In this document: one piece after another, positions 50,061-62,700 of the stretch
How the letters are laid out: each line of letters opens with the position of its first letter
Position numbering within the stretch: position 1 is the stretch's first letter
Source: Eucommia ulmoides
Taxonomy: Eukaryota > Streptophyta > Magnoliopsida > Garryales > Eucommiaceae
Length of the DNA: 64,000 nt
Assembly: GCA_016647705.1 (NCBI GenBank)
Contig: CM028330.1
Span: 52,006,897-52,070,896 of the forward strand
Reading direction: 5' to 3'
The notes under the pieces: generated by a model
The model's input: the letters and a program-made list of their open reading frames with translations, nothing else
What the model was told of the DNA's origin: nothing
Database searches by the model: none
Position numbers and translations under genes: made by a program

Positions 50061-50857
50061 AATTCTCCGAGTGATGTACATTTGATCTTCTGAAACCTGC
50101 TACTATCATCATCATCATGTATTACTATAAATTAATATGACATTGAACCATTTCCACCTATTACTACAATATTACTCTCCCTTAAACCTGCATTTTCTCT
50201 GTTACTTCTTATTTCTAGTTCTTGTTATTATTGATATGAGTTGGAATCAACTGGCCGGGGGAAGAGGGAGCACTGCCACGTCAACTGGTGGCAATTCTGG
50301 TGGTGGTGAAGATGGTGCATCTGCATAGTGGACAAGTGGAGTTTGAGCGAAGCCAGAGGGGTATGCACTCGACATGCAACACGTGTTTGCGCGAGGGTAG
50401 CTGGTGAAGGTCTTCCTTGATCTCATGCTCTCTTTCGATCTCATGCTCTCCCAAACAAACACAACAGCTGTGAAAATTCTTCTAGTTTTAATGACTAATT
50501 AACCATAATTCATGTGTGACCTTTTCAATGCATCTTCATCATACGCGATTATGGGAAGCTTCACTTCCAAACTCACCTTCGTCTTCTTCTCAGTATACAG
50601 ACAACAAATCAAAGAGATAAAACAACATATGACAGAAGAGGCTGCTTGTACTTGTGTGCATGTGATAGAGCCAGAGGGCTTACAGAAAAAAGAGAGGGGG
50701 AGGGGGGTTGAGGGAGAAGCTTGATCTAAGAACATTTTTTTTTTTTTTAAATTAACTTATTTATCATCAATAAATGGGGCAAGGCAGCATGCTTTAATCA
50801 GAATGTGTCAAAACCACTTGCCTTGTTGGCTTTTTACAAGAGTTAAGGCAAGCTAAC
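50061..50857 (+). other. 3' flank of Csl copy B
   Basis: Same content as the flank of copy A: a shorter (atc)n run near 50105, a 71-codon Pro-rich minus-strand frame at 50247-50462 that I do not recognise, a purine-rich run near 50690, and a ctaac that forms the left target duplication of the copia element (50853-50857). Confidence 0.4.
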
Positions 50858-50945
50858 TGTTAATCTAATATATGGGTTTGACCCACTTGGTCTATTAAGT
50901 CAAAAAACTTTAATTCTAAGTTCCTTACTTCTCCTATAAATACTA

Positions 50946-53414
50946 AGAAAATTTTTTAAGGGGTCCCATTTATTCAAAAAATAAATTTCTAAATCCCATG
51001 TTTTTTAGGCTCATTCCAAAAGTACCATTATGTCTAGTCTTCCTAAATTACCCTTCAATAGCTACAAAATTTACAAAAATGTCATTTTGGCTTTTTTTTT
51101 TTTCAAAACTCCTATATATATATATATATATATATAATTTCACTTGTTTTCAATTTTTTCTCAAATTTTATTTTTTAATGAAAAATTTAATTATTTTTTT
51201 AATTATTTGTTTTTTTTGTAAAATATCATAAATACCCTGATTATGCTTCACTTAATTTTATTTTAAATTTAGTTTATTTTTTAAAATATTCTATTAACAT
51301 TTTAAAATATAAAAAAACTAAATATTAAATTCTATTTAAATTAAAAAAAATCCTTTAAAATACTTCTAAAAATCAACTAAGTGGATATCTACTTAGATAT
51401 CCACTTAAATTATTTTTCACTTAATTTAATTTTAGTTTTAGTTTATTTTTTAAAATATTCTATGAACATTTGAAAATATAAAGAATTAGAGAAACTAAAA
51501 AATAAAAATTCTACTGAATATTAATTTTCAGTTACATTCCACTAGAAAATTACATAAATCCACTTAACCCCTAAGTGGAAATCCACAAAAAAAAAAAAAA
51601 AAATTAAGTGAAAATTTGCTGAAAATTAAGCCGATTGACGTCCGTCGTCTTCGCCAATCGTCACACCGTCGTGCTCCCTCCATTTTCATCGGTCTTCACG
51701 CATCAATTTTTCAATCACATATCAAAAGTTTTTTTTTGAGTTTCAATCTCCAAAGCTAATTAAAAAAAGCATATAAATAATATAATTAAAGAATAAAATT
51801 CAAATTGACAGCGACGACAAAATATTCTAGACGTACAATTTTTTTTAAAAAATTCACTTAAAATTACGGATATCTACTAAAAATTAATAAATAGATATCC
51901 ACTGAATTAAAAAAAAATAACACAAACATTTAAATGATCAATCTAAACAATATGTGGATATTCACTGAACTAAAAAATAATACAAACATTTGCACACAAA
52001 GAATAAAAATGATAAATAAATCAAGAAATCGTTAGAACTTATTTGAATGTAATTGCACTATTCTAAATAATATCAAAATTTTAATTTAATTTCATTTCTC
52101 TTCCTTCACGTATCAAGCAACCAAACAATTGAAATGCATTATTATTCCATCAATCAAATTCAAAGCGAATTCTCCAGAACTTAAAATTATACAACCAGTG
52201 GATATCTACTAAAAATCAAAAATGGATATCCACTCAAAAACAATAAGTGGATATACACTTAATTAGAGAAGTAATAGAACTAACCATCCATATACACATA
52301 CCGATACTACTAGCACCAACCATACATACTAGCACCAACCATCCCAGCACCAACTGCTTCGGCAAAGTATTTCGCCTACAAAATCCCAACAAATATGAAG
52401 TGGTTCTGAACATTAGAAACACCAATTTTCCAAAACAAGAACAGAGAAGAGGAAAAGAAAGAAATGAGACTATGGTGGCGTTTGTTTAGTGTTTCTGTTC
52501 CCAGAATGTATGAACAATTCAGTCCATTTAACATAAATTTGTTCTAAAATTTTGGGGGCAAATGCCACTATTTTGTCTCTCACTAATCTGGAAACAGAGA
52601 CACTAGACAAACCGGGCTCATACCTCTTGAATGGTATTCTTTAATGCATATACTGAACAATAACATCAATTAGTGGATATCCACTTAATTGGCTATCCTA
52701 AACAATATCAAAATTATAATTCATTCTCTGCTCTAAGCAACCAAACAGTTTGAAATGCATCATCATTTCTCAAAATTCAAAGCAAAAAGAAAAAAAGCAG
52801 AACAAAAAAATACCTGAAATTGTTCGTCACCGCCACGCCATCGTTCATCACCGCTATAGAGTCATTGCCTTTGCCATTCGTCACCGCTACGCTGTTCATT
52901 TTCGTTGCTTAGATCTACTCATATCTGGAGACGACAATCACGAACGACGGCAAAGAACGACCGACGAATCAATTTTTGGACAAACAAACAACGACTGACG
53001 AGTCAAAGCTACGAACGGCCGACGATCTAGTTCATCTATCTTACTAGCGCCAAAAGTAACAGCGGCGACAGCGAACGGAGATGAAGCAAGGCGGTGGCGG
53101 CAAGGCTTGAGGAAGAAGATAAGAGGAAGGAACGATGAGCAGAAGCGGCGGCGACAGTAACGAACGGCAGTGACACATTCATTTGAGAGAGAGAGACAAA
53201 AGAGTGAGAGCGGCGATTGAAGAAATGAGAGAGAATACCAAACCTCAATTGAAATAGGGTTTGAAATGTGTGAAAGGGTAATTTTGTCATTAAAAAATAT
53301 GAAGAGGAGTTTGTGCCAACTTTTTTTTAAAATGTGAGTTATGAACATATTGACTTTTCAATGGGGGTGGTAAAGTTGTTCAACTTAGAAAAGGGACCTT
53401 TAGAAGAAAATCTC
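50946..53414. mobile_element. Mutator-like non-autonomous insert in the copia LTR
   Basis: The insert lies between perfect 9-bp duplications taaatacta (50937-50945 and 53415-53423). Ends are imperfect inverted repeats around (g)agaaaattttttaaggggtccc and its counterpart aagggacctttagaagaaaatctc. It contains repeated palindromic words of the form aagtggatatccactta (about 51380-51410, 51870-51905, 51950-51970, 52195-52260 and 52670-52690). A minus-strand frame at 52938-53348 is low-complexity and not recognised as a transposase. Confidence 0.7.
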
Positions 53415-54321
53415 TAAATACTATTGTATATCATTGTGTTGTAAACACTTCTCCTACATATCAATATATCATTTATGTATCATTCCTATACTTCTCAATT
53501 ATCTTAACATGATATCAAGAGCCAATGATTTCAGGCCCTGTTCGCACTAAAATTTTCGAAACCCTAAACCAAAACCTTCTGCCACGTTGTTACATCTGTT
53601 GAATGCTACAATCCCACCACTGCTCCAAAATCAACTCTCATAACATCAACACTTTCATCTCGAAAAGACGATCACAACGTCATCAAAACCACATCCAACG
53701 GAGTTGTTATGCACTCTCAAGTGTCTCCAATGCTAGCAGCAACATCATCACCAAATCGCCATGGATTTTGGGCTCTACCGCCTCAACCAGGGCTCCAAAT
53801 CAATCGAACAGCATATCATCGAAACCGTCTCAACGAGAGGATTCCAAAACCACCAACAACACCCAAATCTGACACCGTACGCACCCTCACACACTTCCAG
53901 AAAAGACGTCCGTCTTTTTATCTTAGATCCACGCTCCACCTCAGCAATGTCTCTGCCACGTCAGCCCTAGTCAGCACAGTTAGTGCCACGTTAGCATTTG
54001 GTTACCACGTCATCACCCATTCAATCTCCCTCTACCACATCACTCGTTTATTTAAGGTAACTTTCCTTGGACCAGTTCAAGCCTTTTTAGTCCAATTTTC
54101 TGCAAACTTGGATCGGTTCCTACAGTTTTTTGGACGTTCTGATTCTGTTTCTAGACTCCATTTTGTGATTTGAGGCTTACAAAATATACTTTCTTTTATA
54201 TTTATGTGGTTTCTACATTGGTTCACCTCCTTCTTTGTGCCTATGGCTAACTTAGACTCATCTCAGGTTATATATCACTACTGTTCTGAATAAATCCAAT
54301 TATGTCGTATGGGCTCAAGAG

Positions 54322-55113
54322 ATGTCTAGTTTTCTCCGCAGACAGAAATTGTGGTGTTTCGTGACTGGAGTTATTACTGAACCCAAGAAGAAGGACGACG
54401 AAGATGATGCAGGATACACTGACCGTCTAGAGGACTGGGATAGCAAAAATCACCAGATTCTCACATGGTTCCATGCCACTATCATGCCAAAGATCAAATT
54501 CCAATTTGGTACACTCCAAACACCTAAAGAAGCTTGGGATCTTCTCCAGCACCGCTACACCAAAGCAGATATATCAAATCGATATCACCTCTTTTCCACC
54601 CTCCATAGCATGAGCCAAAAACCTGGGCAAACCGTTAACAGTTTCTTATCGTAGATAACTGCAGTATAGAATCAATTAGCTATCATTGAGCCAACCTGGG
54701 AATGCACAAAATACGCCACTATTCATGGAAAGTATCAATCTGAGACACGCATTATACAATTCTTGATGGCCTTGAAGAAAAAATTTGAGCTTGTACGAGC
54801 TTCAATCCTACACCGGGACAAGATACATTCCCTAAACGATGTCCTTTCTGATTTACTCAATGAGAAAACACGCTTTGCGACATTACAAGGATTAAATACA
54901 AATGTTGCTCTTGCCACACGAGCTGCCAATCCAAACCCATCCCAGAAGCCCTTATATTGCAGTTATTGTCATTCACAAGGATATGAATTGCTCAAATGTC
55001 CTTCTCGCATGTGTAAGGTTTGTAGAGAACCGGGCCACTATCTTGTAAACTACCTTAAACTTCCAATATCACCTTCTGGAAATCAGTCAAATGGGAATCA
55101 ATATCACTCTTGA
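54322..55113 (+). pseudogene. copia gag remnant
   Basis: The first block carries a gag (UBN2-type) signature around WDSKNHQILTWFHATIM and APKEAWDLL-like residues. The second ends in cysteine-rich sequence (YCSYCHSQGYELLKC and CKVCREPGHYL) of the zinc-knuckle kind. Fossil; part of the copia element above. Confidence 0.75.
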
Positions 55114-55689
55114 GGCTCTCACCATCAATTTTATCCCAAGCCAAAGAACGCTGCTACTGCAGCCACTGATACTACCTCGACTTCATCAAGCTCTCCACCT
55201 AATTGGAGTGGTTTCTGCAAAATGCTTATCAAAGCTCTAACTAAAACTAGTAACAATATAACCATGTTAGATACACCAGGTACATCTTGATGGTATTTTA
55301 ATTCTTCCTGTTACAATCACATGACATCTGATGCCTCTATCTTTTCCTCTAAAACCTGTGATGAGCATGCACCTACTATTTAAACTGCCAATAGATCAAA
55401 TATGTTAGTCAGCCATACTCTATATGTTGACAGTTCTCATTTATCTCTCCTTGATACATATTTGGTCTCTAAACTTACGCTTAACCTTCTATCTGTTGAA
55501 TAACTTTATGATCTTGGACTTGATTTGCATTCTTTTTTTACTGGTTGTTGTGTACAAGACCCTCAGATAGGAAAACTCCTTGGAACCGACCGTAAAGTTG
55601 GACGCCTCTCTGAGCTCACTGACCTCTAAGTCATATCTTCATCATCATCAAACCAATCAGCAAACATGCATCATAGCACTCTCACCCAT

Positions 55690-58290
55690 GGAATTGTGGC
55701 ACTTTCAATTAGGTCACACTTCATCTAATCGTCTTCGTTCTCTTATTTCTAGAGGTTAATTAGGTTCATTTCAGCATGAGTTTTTTCATTGTATTCATTG
55801 TCAACTTGCAAAACTATCAACTTTACCTTTTAAGGAGAGTCAGTCAATTTCCTATGCACCTTTTGATTTAGTGCATTCTGATATTTGTGGGCCTTCTCCT
55901 CATGCAACAATGGGTGGTGCTTGCTATTTTGTTATATTTGTGGATGACCACTCTCGATATATATGGTTGTTTCTTAAGAAAAATAGATCTTAACTATTTT
56001 AAATATATTTTGTTTTTTCTTCTATGGTTCAAACTCAATTTTTTCAGAATATCAAAAAATTTCGCTCAGATAATGCAATGGAATACAAAGACCGTGCTTT
56101 TTTAAACCTATTTCACAAAAATGGAACGCTCCCTCACTGCTTGTGTCTTGAAATCTCCTAACAAAATGGACGAGCCGAACGCAAACATAGACACATTCTT
56201 GACACTTCCGTGCTCTATTCATTTCTTCATCATGTCCTGAGCGTTTCTGGGGTGATACTACCTTAACCGCAGTATACACAATGAACCATGTCCTTTCTGC
56301 CACAATCCAAAATCAGTCTTCATTCGAGCATCTTTTTGGTAAACATTTCACTTACTTTGAACTCAAAATCTTTGGTTGTGCTTGTTTTGTTATTTTCAAA
56401 CCACATGAACACAACAAACTAGAACAAGGGCTCACCTATGTTATTTTATTAGATATGGTATTAAATATAAGGGGTATCAATGCTGGGATCCCATTTTTAA
56501 AACTCTTCGTATCTCTCGTCATGTCATTTTTGGGAACATCAAATGTTCTCTTTCTTACGGTCATTTGACATGTCAACCATCACTAACTCCAGATTCTTTA
56601 CTGATCCATTTATTGAGTTATTTTCTGAGAATCCAACTTCAGTTACTATTGAGTTTACCTCAAAACCACCGGTTGATCTCACCCCTTCAGTTCCAGAACC
56701 ACCAATTAACCTCACCGCTCCTGCTCCAGCTCTAGAACTACCAGCTGACCTCACCCCTTCGACTCAATCGGTCGTGCCCGAGGTTATTCATATATTTGAT
56801 AAGTCTATACCAACTTCCTTTAAGAGTCATCCTCCAGCTCACTCCCGCAGATCTACTAGGGTAACTCACCGCCCCCCTTTATCTCACTGATTATCATTGT
56901 TTTTCTACTATAATTCATCTACATGAGCCTCAATCCTATAAGGAAGCTAATACAAATCCTCTTTGGCAGAAAACAATGGACAAAAAACTTTAGGCCCTAA
57001 CCAAAATTCATACTTGGGATATTGTTGATCTTCTCCCTGGGAAAACTCCGACTGGGTGCAAATGGGTGTTTAAGATCAAAATACTTTCTGCTATTGAATG
57101 ATATAAAGCCCGACTTGATTTTCTCAGGAATATGGCATTGACTATGAAGAAATATTTACTCCTGTGGCGAGGCTTACATCTGTCCGTACACTTCTTATTG
57201 TCGCTGTCATTCGAAAATTGACTCTCTTTCAAATGGATGCCAAAATGTATTTCTCAATAGAGATCTTGTTAAGGAAGTTTATATATATGCATACCCCTCT
57301 TGGCCTAGTTGCCCCTTGAAATAAAATTTGTTGCATTCGCCATGCCCTATATAGTTTGAAACAAACTCCACGTGTCTAGTTCACTAAATTCAGCACTACC
57401 ATTCATCAATTTGGGTTCACATCTAGTGCTCATGATTCGACTCTATTTATTCTCCACACTGCCAACGGTATTATCCTTTTTTATTGTACGTTGATGACAT
57501 AATTATTACTAGAGATGATCTGCGTGGTATTTCTGAATTTAAAAATTTTCTCAATGGATAATTTGAGATGAAAGATCTTGACGTGCTCATCTATTTTCTT
57601 GGCCTCGAAGTATCTTCCGGTTTAGGTATATAATTTCTCTCTCAGGCCAAATATGCCTCGGATCTTCTTTCCAAGGCAGACATCACTGACTCAACCACTA
57701 TTACTACTCCTCTTGAGACGAATATTAGACTCACTCTACTAGATGGTTCACCTCTTCAGGATGTCACTCTATATCACCAACTCGTTAGAAGTCTGGTATA
57801 CCTCACTGTTACTCACCTAGTCATCGCCTATGCCGTTCATCAAGTCAACTAGTTTTTATCTGCTCCTCAAACAACTCATTACTTGGTTGTTCTTTGCATC
57901 CTTCGGTATGTGAAGGGTACTTTATTTCATGGATTTCATTTCTTAACTCAGTCTACTCCCACCTTACAAGTTTATTCTGATGCCGATTGGGCTAGAGATC
58001 CTACCGATAGACGTTCAACCACTAGTTATTGTTTTTTCTTGGGTAACTTTCTCATTTCCTAGCGTAGTAAGAAAAAAACTGTGATTGTTCATTCCAGCAC
58101 TGAAGCTGAATATCGTGCCACTACTTTACAGTATAACAATAGGAGTGTTATTCAGATCGCCCACAATAATATTTTCCACGAGCATACAAAACACATCAAG
58201 ACTGATTGTCACTTCATCCGTCATCACATTTTTCAGAATACAGTTCGTTTACAATTCGTCAGTTCAGTCGATCAAACAACAGACATTTTC
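55690..58290 (+). pseudogene. copia integrase, reverse transcriptase and RNase H remnants
   Basis: Recognisable blocks, in order, are: a pre-integrase HLGHTSSNRL-like stretch; an integrase core with FDLVHSDIWGPSP and FVDDHSRYIW; reverse transcriptase pieces near 57.05-57.65 kb; and an RNase H end with SKKKTVIVHSSTEAEY near 58.07 kb. The order integrase before reverse transcriptase defines Ty1/copia. Heavily broken. Confidence 0.8.
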
Positions 58291-58725
58291 ACTAAGGTTC
58301 ACATCCACCGGGACGCTTTCACTCTCTGGTTTCCAAATTCAAGTTCACCTCTCATTTACCGCCTTAAGTTTGAGGGAGATGTTAATATAATATATGGACT
58401 TAGCTAGCTTGGCCAATTAGGTCAAAAAATCCTAACCCTAGGATTTCCTACTTCTCTTATAAATACTATTGTGTATCATTATATTGTACACACTTTTCTT
58501 ACATATCAATATATCGTTCAAGTATCGTTCCTACACTTCTCAATTATCTTAACACTAACCTTGTCACAAGGTGAATCTAGGCGCTTGTACTCATGGTGGT
58601 GGGACAGCCCAAAGAATTCGAAATCGCTTCAAGAAAACCTCACTGGTACTCTCTCTCTCTATCTCTCTCTATGCATTTTATTGCCTATTAGAGCAAGTAA
58701 GGGCACCTGTTTGCACATGCCCGGG

Positions 58726-58971
58726 CTAAGACCTAATGGGCTTTGATGGGCGAGAACCAAATTTGAGCTTAGGCCTCGTCTCCTGTTGTTGAGCGGCAAT
58801 AGAGTGCGACACCTGGTGATTCGCCAGTGGTTTCAAGCAAAGATCATGGCTTCCGAAAATTCCATGGCCGGCAAACTCATCGGTGATGGACTCCGCCATA
58901 GAATTCCATGACTCCCCGTCTGAAGTCACCACTTCTCGATTATCCTCTCCGCCGAAGATGCAATTCCCCAC
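58726..58971 (-). pseudogene. DUF4228/PADRE-type protein fragment
   Basis: The minus-strand frame begins MGNCIFGG, a typical N-myristoylation start, and then has a SITDEFAGHGIFGSHDL...KPL...H block characteristic of small plant DUF4228 (PADRE) proteins linked to stress responses. The similarity ends after about 60 residues and the 81-codon frame ends in unrelated sequence, so the gene seems truncated. It lies head-to-head with Csl copy C, about 2.3 kb away. Its promoter-side flank (from 58979) recurs at 17.3 kb without the coding part. Confidence 0.5.
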
Positions 58972-61190
58972 ACTAGCCTACATTCCACTGGATATTGGGC
59001 TGCCAACTGTTAGGGAAATAAATGCGTAGCTTGCCGCTATTTGCGTCGTTACTCTTAGATGATGGGAGACCTTCGTCTGTTAATTCAGACTCCCTTCCCT
59101 TCTGTCTGCATGCAAAAACTGAAAGAGACGCACAGATTGGCAGGCAAGGTCTAATTGCACATCTTGAATTGTTGTAGTAAACCTATAACTTAATGGGGCC
59201 AGAACCAAATTTGACATTGGGCCTTCACCTCAATTTACACCAAAATATATTATTATGAATTTTCCCTATTCTCTCTCTAAATTATTTAATTAACACCAAA
59301 TCTACTTTCCCAAGTTCATTACACAAAAAATAAAATTCTAATTATTTTTCTCTTAACGTGGAGCTTCGTTAACGGCCATGAATAATAAACTTTTCGATAT
59401 TTTTTCCTTGTTAGTCTTCACTAATTTGAAAATTATATTTTTACATGTGTGTTGGATCTGTTATTTTTGTTCGTTCAATTTATTTTAAGAATGGATTATA
59501 GGAATGTTGAGTACTGTCTTTGATTTTTCAACAAGTGAATGGTGTCATATGCGTGAAGGGGTTGAGGAAATCCTAGTAAAGAGGTGTAAGGCTCTTTGGT
59601 AAAGAAGTTTGATTGCCCGGTGTCAAGGTGAGGGCATCCCGGTGAAGGATGCGGGCATCTCGATGAAGAGGTGTAACTACTTCAGTAAAGAAGTGTGATC
59701 GCCCAATGGCGAGGGCAAGATCTTTGGATGTTGTCAAGTGAATTCTCGAGAGGAGCTGTGTTTTTAGGAGAACTGAACTAAGTTGTGATTCAGTCTAAAT
59801 TTTGCAGTAGTGATATTCCTTTTCTAGATAGGCTAGAGAGAGTTTTTCCACAACATTGAAAACTCAAGCCAAGAGGGAGATTGTTGGGTATTGTCTTAAT
59901 TTTTTAATGAGTGAATAGGATCATACGCGTGAATAGTACGCGTTTCCATCAACAATGAACCGTAAAATACGCGTGAATAGTGAATTCCGCGTGAATAAAA
60001 AACTGCGTGCGCGTGAATGGTAATCCGTCTACATGTGAACAGTGAAACGCGTTTTGAACTTTTCAAGAATACCTATTTTGCCCTTCTCTCATATTATAAA
60101 TAGGCGTTGAATTCATTAGTTTATACGAACCACAACAAAATGTAACTTTTGAGAGAGAAACACAAGGGCCTTTTGGTCATGGCCAAGAAGAGGCCATGGG
60201 TGAACCTTCATAAATAGAGGGATATACTCAGGCATTGATTAAACACAGATAAAGAGCTTAGCGGAGAGAGAATTGAGTGGATGAGTTGAATGTGTGGAGA
60301 TTCACCTCCCCTTTTATAATTTCTTTGGATATAGTGGAATTGATTTCTCTCTATGAATGTAGGCAAATTATTAACTAAACCACGTTAAATCTCGTGAATT
60401 TGCATTTAAGTGACTGGTTTTGGACTGGGAGATGGCGTTGTTTCATTCCCCAACAAGGAGCAAAGTCAAAAAAGGCGACGTAATGGAAAAAAGAGAGAGA
60501 ATTTATGTTGAATTCTCACAAAATGCTTTTATCAGGAAAAGGAAAAACGTTAAATATTTTGTTAGTTGTGTCAACATCCCTAGCATTTGTTCAACAAAAT
60601 TGTCAAGAAAAAATTATGACCTTCTATTGAGTTGTTGAATTATTGATACTTGAGGTCCCCACCGTGACAACATAACACCACTGAGTGAAAACCAAATGTT
60701 TAATTTTTCATTAATAATTAAGAATTTTGTGTGAAAGTAAGGCATTATTTGGATTTTTTTTTTTTTCTACCAAAACAATGTAACTCACTCAAGTGGTAAA
60801 ATCTGCACTCCGAAAAAATGAACCATACGCTCCGAATGAAATTAGTTTCACACTCTATGTGAGTGTGGAGACACTTGTGAATATACAAAAAAAAATTGAA
60901 TTGTTTTTTAAAGTAATTTTTTAATAATAAAAATATTTAAAAATAATATTAGGAAAGTATTTTTAAAAATAATAAAAATAAAAACATGTTTAGCTATTAA
61001 CAGTGAAAATAAATCCACATTAAAAAACAAAATAGTAATAACATGAAGAGACCCACGCGCTATGCTAGGCTTGTGATGAGTATTTCTACGGAAAAACTGA
61101 GGTAATAATGTGCATGGGACCATTTATTTAGCATCAAAGTCATGTGCAACGACTAGGGAATATATATGTTAAAAACTCATTTCGAAAGCC
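58972..61190 (+). promoter_or_regulatory. upstream region of Csl copy C
   Basis: Pieces are shared with 17316-17488 and 22602-23325, which shows an older block duplication. Two inserts are specific here: an LTR-like segment (about 59504-60510) and a short one at about 60765-60895. The final 120 bases are shared with the other Csl promoters. Confidence 0.55.
59504..60510 (+). mobile_element. copia-like LTR remnant
   Basis: Two related starts, tgttgagtactgtcttt (59504) and tgttgggtattgtctta (59882), are direct repeats over about 45 bases. The second follows gccaagagggagat, a typical copia polypurine tract. This suggests a 3' LTR preceded by a short piece of interior and the start of a 5' LTR, the rest being lost. 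The right boundary is inferred from where homology with 22.9 kb resumes (cacaaaatgcttt). Several gcgtgaatagt words cluster at 59.93-60.05 kb. Confidence 0.45.
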
Positions 61191-61198
61191 CTATAAAT
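61191..61198 (+). promoter_or_regulatory. TATA box of Csl copy C
   Basis: ctataaat, 51 bases before the start codon, identical in sequence and spacing to copy B and absent from copy A. Confidence 0.65.
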
Positions 61199-61241
61199 TG
61201 GTGCATAGCACGGTTCATATTTGGTCACCAACGCCCAATAC

Positions 61242-61832
61242 ATGGAGATGGAGGGAAACACGTCCAAAGGCAAAAAGCTTCCCCTGAGCACGCATGTAAT
61301 GATAAGGCACGCAATCCTCAACCGCGTCTTTGCACTTGTCTATGTATGCGCCATAACTGCTCTACTCTACCACCACGCACTCACTCTCTTTCACTCCCCC
61401 ACCTTACTCTCCTTCTCCATATCCATCGCCATGCTCATCTCCGACATCCTCTTTGCCTTCATGTGGTCCACCACCACCTCCTCCCGCTTGTATCCCATCC
61501 ATCGCTGGGAATTCCCTGAAAACCGGCAGGGCGAAGATTTCCCGGCGTTGGATATATTCATATGCACTGCAGATCCGTACAAAGAGCCGCCCATGGGTGT
61601 GGTCAACACGGCCTTGTCGGTCATGGCTTATGATTACCCGCCGGAGAAACTTTCGGTGTACATCTCCGACGACGGCGGGTCAAAGCTGACTCTGTTTGCG
61701 CTTATAGAGGCTGCAAAATTCGGAGTTCATTGGCTGCCTTTTTGTAGGGAAAACAATATTCTAGAGAGAAGTCCGAATGAGTATTTTGGAGCAAACAATC
61801 CGACCAGCAGCTCCGAGGCTGATAAGATTAAG
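61242..61832 (+). CDS. CSLG: cellulose synthase-like protein G, copy C, exon 1
   Basis: An intact first exon of 591 bases (197 codons), the same length as in A and B, ending with the same phase-0 donor (aag/gtag). It encodes the two N-terminal membrane spans and the DDG motif of the GT2 domain, with about 90% identity to copy B by eye. It is more diverged than A and B are from each other, so it is an older paralogue. Intron 1 runs only about 35 bases before foreign sequence begins at 61868. No exon 2 was found in the remaining 2.1 kb, against about 0.8 kb for intron 1 in A and B. The gene may continue beyond the window with an enlarged intron, or be truncated. Confidence 0.8.
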
Positions 61833-61867
61833 GTAGCATTTTTGTTTACGTTCAAGTAGTTAATCTG

Positions 61868-62700
61868 TGTTGAAAATAATGGTGAAAATACTAATTTTAA
61901 TTAATATAATTAAACATTAATTAATATTATTTTCAATAAAGATTTCTAAACATGTCAAATATATATATATATAATGAAATAATACTCATAAACTATAAAA
62001 TGAATTCTTAATTAAATTTTTTGTTAAATATAACTTACATAAAATACTTTAGAATATAAAATAGATCACAACAAATATTAAGAAACCCGATTCATTTGAC
62101 AGTAAATATTTTAGAACATAACAATGAATATTTTACAACATTAACAAACATTACAGAACTATAAAATTAGTAAATAAATAAAATTATACTTACAGTCATT
62201 TACCGACGGCAATATCATAAACTTATACCGATCGAGACTATTGTTTAACGATATTTCCTTAAAATAAATTTTGCCTCTACTTAGGTGCTTACAGGTACTC
62301 ATGCATTTGCTTCCCAAGATACAACGATCACAATCTTTCGATACTAACACTCAAAATCAAAAGATACGGCGAACAAAACAAGTGTTGAACTCTCTCTAAA
62401 GAATAAACTAACATAAACTCATGTGTATGTGTAGTACAAGATGTTATAAGTTTTCATGCCTAAATGATAATGTAAACTTCTCTATTTATAGAGTAACAGA
62501 TGAGTAACTCCAACACAGCAAAAGTTTCACTTTAAAGCCACTAAGAACACTTTAAGGCCACTAAGAATTAATCACACGTAACTCATTATAAAAAATGAGT
62601 TACAAATACGAAAAGACAGGTCTTATTTTGTTAGAAAAATTGCTAGAATCAATATTTTAAAGAAAATTCTAGAAAGAATTCTCTCTACTTGATCAACCTA
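61868..62700 (+). mobile_element. possible LTR insertion in intron 1 of copy C
   Basis: Homology with the other introns stops at gttaatctg. The new sequence begins tgttgaaaataatggtgaa, a common start of plant copia LTRs, and has a TATA-like ctatttatagag near 62.48 kb. No end or target duplication could be fixed inside the window. From about 62.7 kb the DNA changes character (ggtttaaacccaaacccacg). Confidence 0.35.

Larger units (their letters stand above)
39949..51490 (+). repeat. tandem duplication, unit 2 (11.5 kb)
   Basis: Second unit, with Csl copy B. At its right edge the sequence gagaaac continues as taaaaaataaaa into the rest of the Mutator-like insert, so unit 2 has the original right flank and unit 1 the original left flank. 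It is about 150 bases longer than unit 1, mainly because of deletions in unit 1 and small tandem gains in unit 2. Confidence 0.9.
50858..58554 (+). mobile_element. Ty1/copia element, broken
   Basis: LTRs are very short (about 175 bases: 50858-50945 plus 53424-53509, and 58380-58554), start TGTTAAT and end CTTAACA. The duplication ctaac flanks the whole (50853-50857 and 58555-58559). A primer site tgatatcaagagcc begins right after the 5' LTR at 53510. Parts follow in copia order: gag (about 54.3-55.1 kb), integrase (about 55.7-56.5 kb), reverse transcriptase (about 57.0-57.6 kb) and RNase H (about 58.0-58.3 kb). It is broken in well over ten places, and the LTRs differ by about 15% or more, so it is old. 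The 5' LTR is split by a later DNA transposon. Confidence 0.9.

Noticed and set aside
52938-53348. 136-codon minus-strand frame as a transposase
   Set aside because: Ser/Arg/Leu-rich low-complexity composition with no DDE-type or zinc-finger motif.
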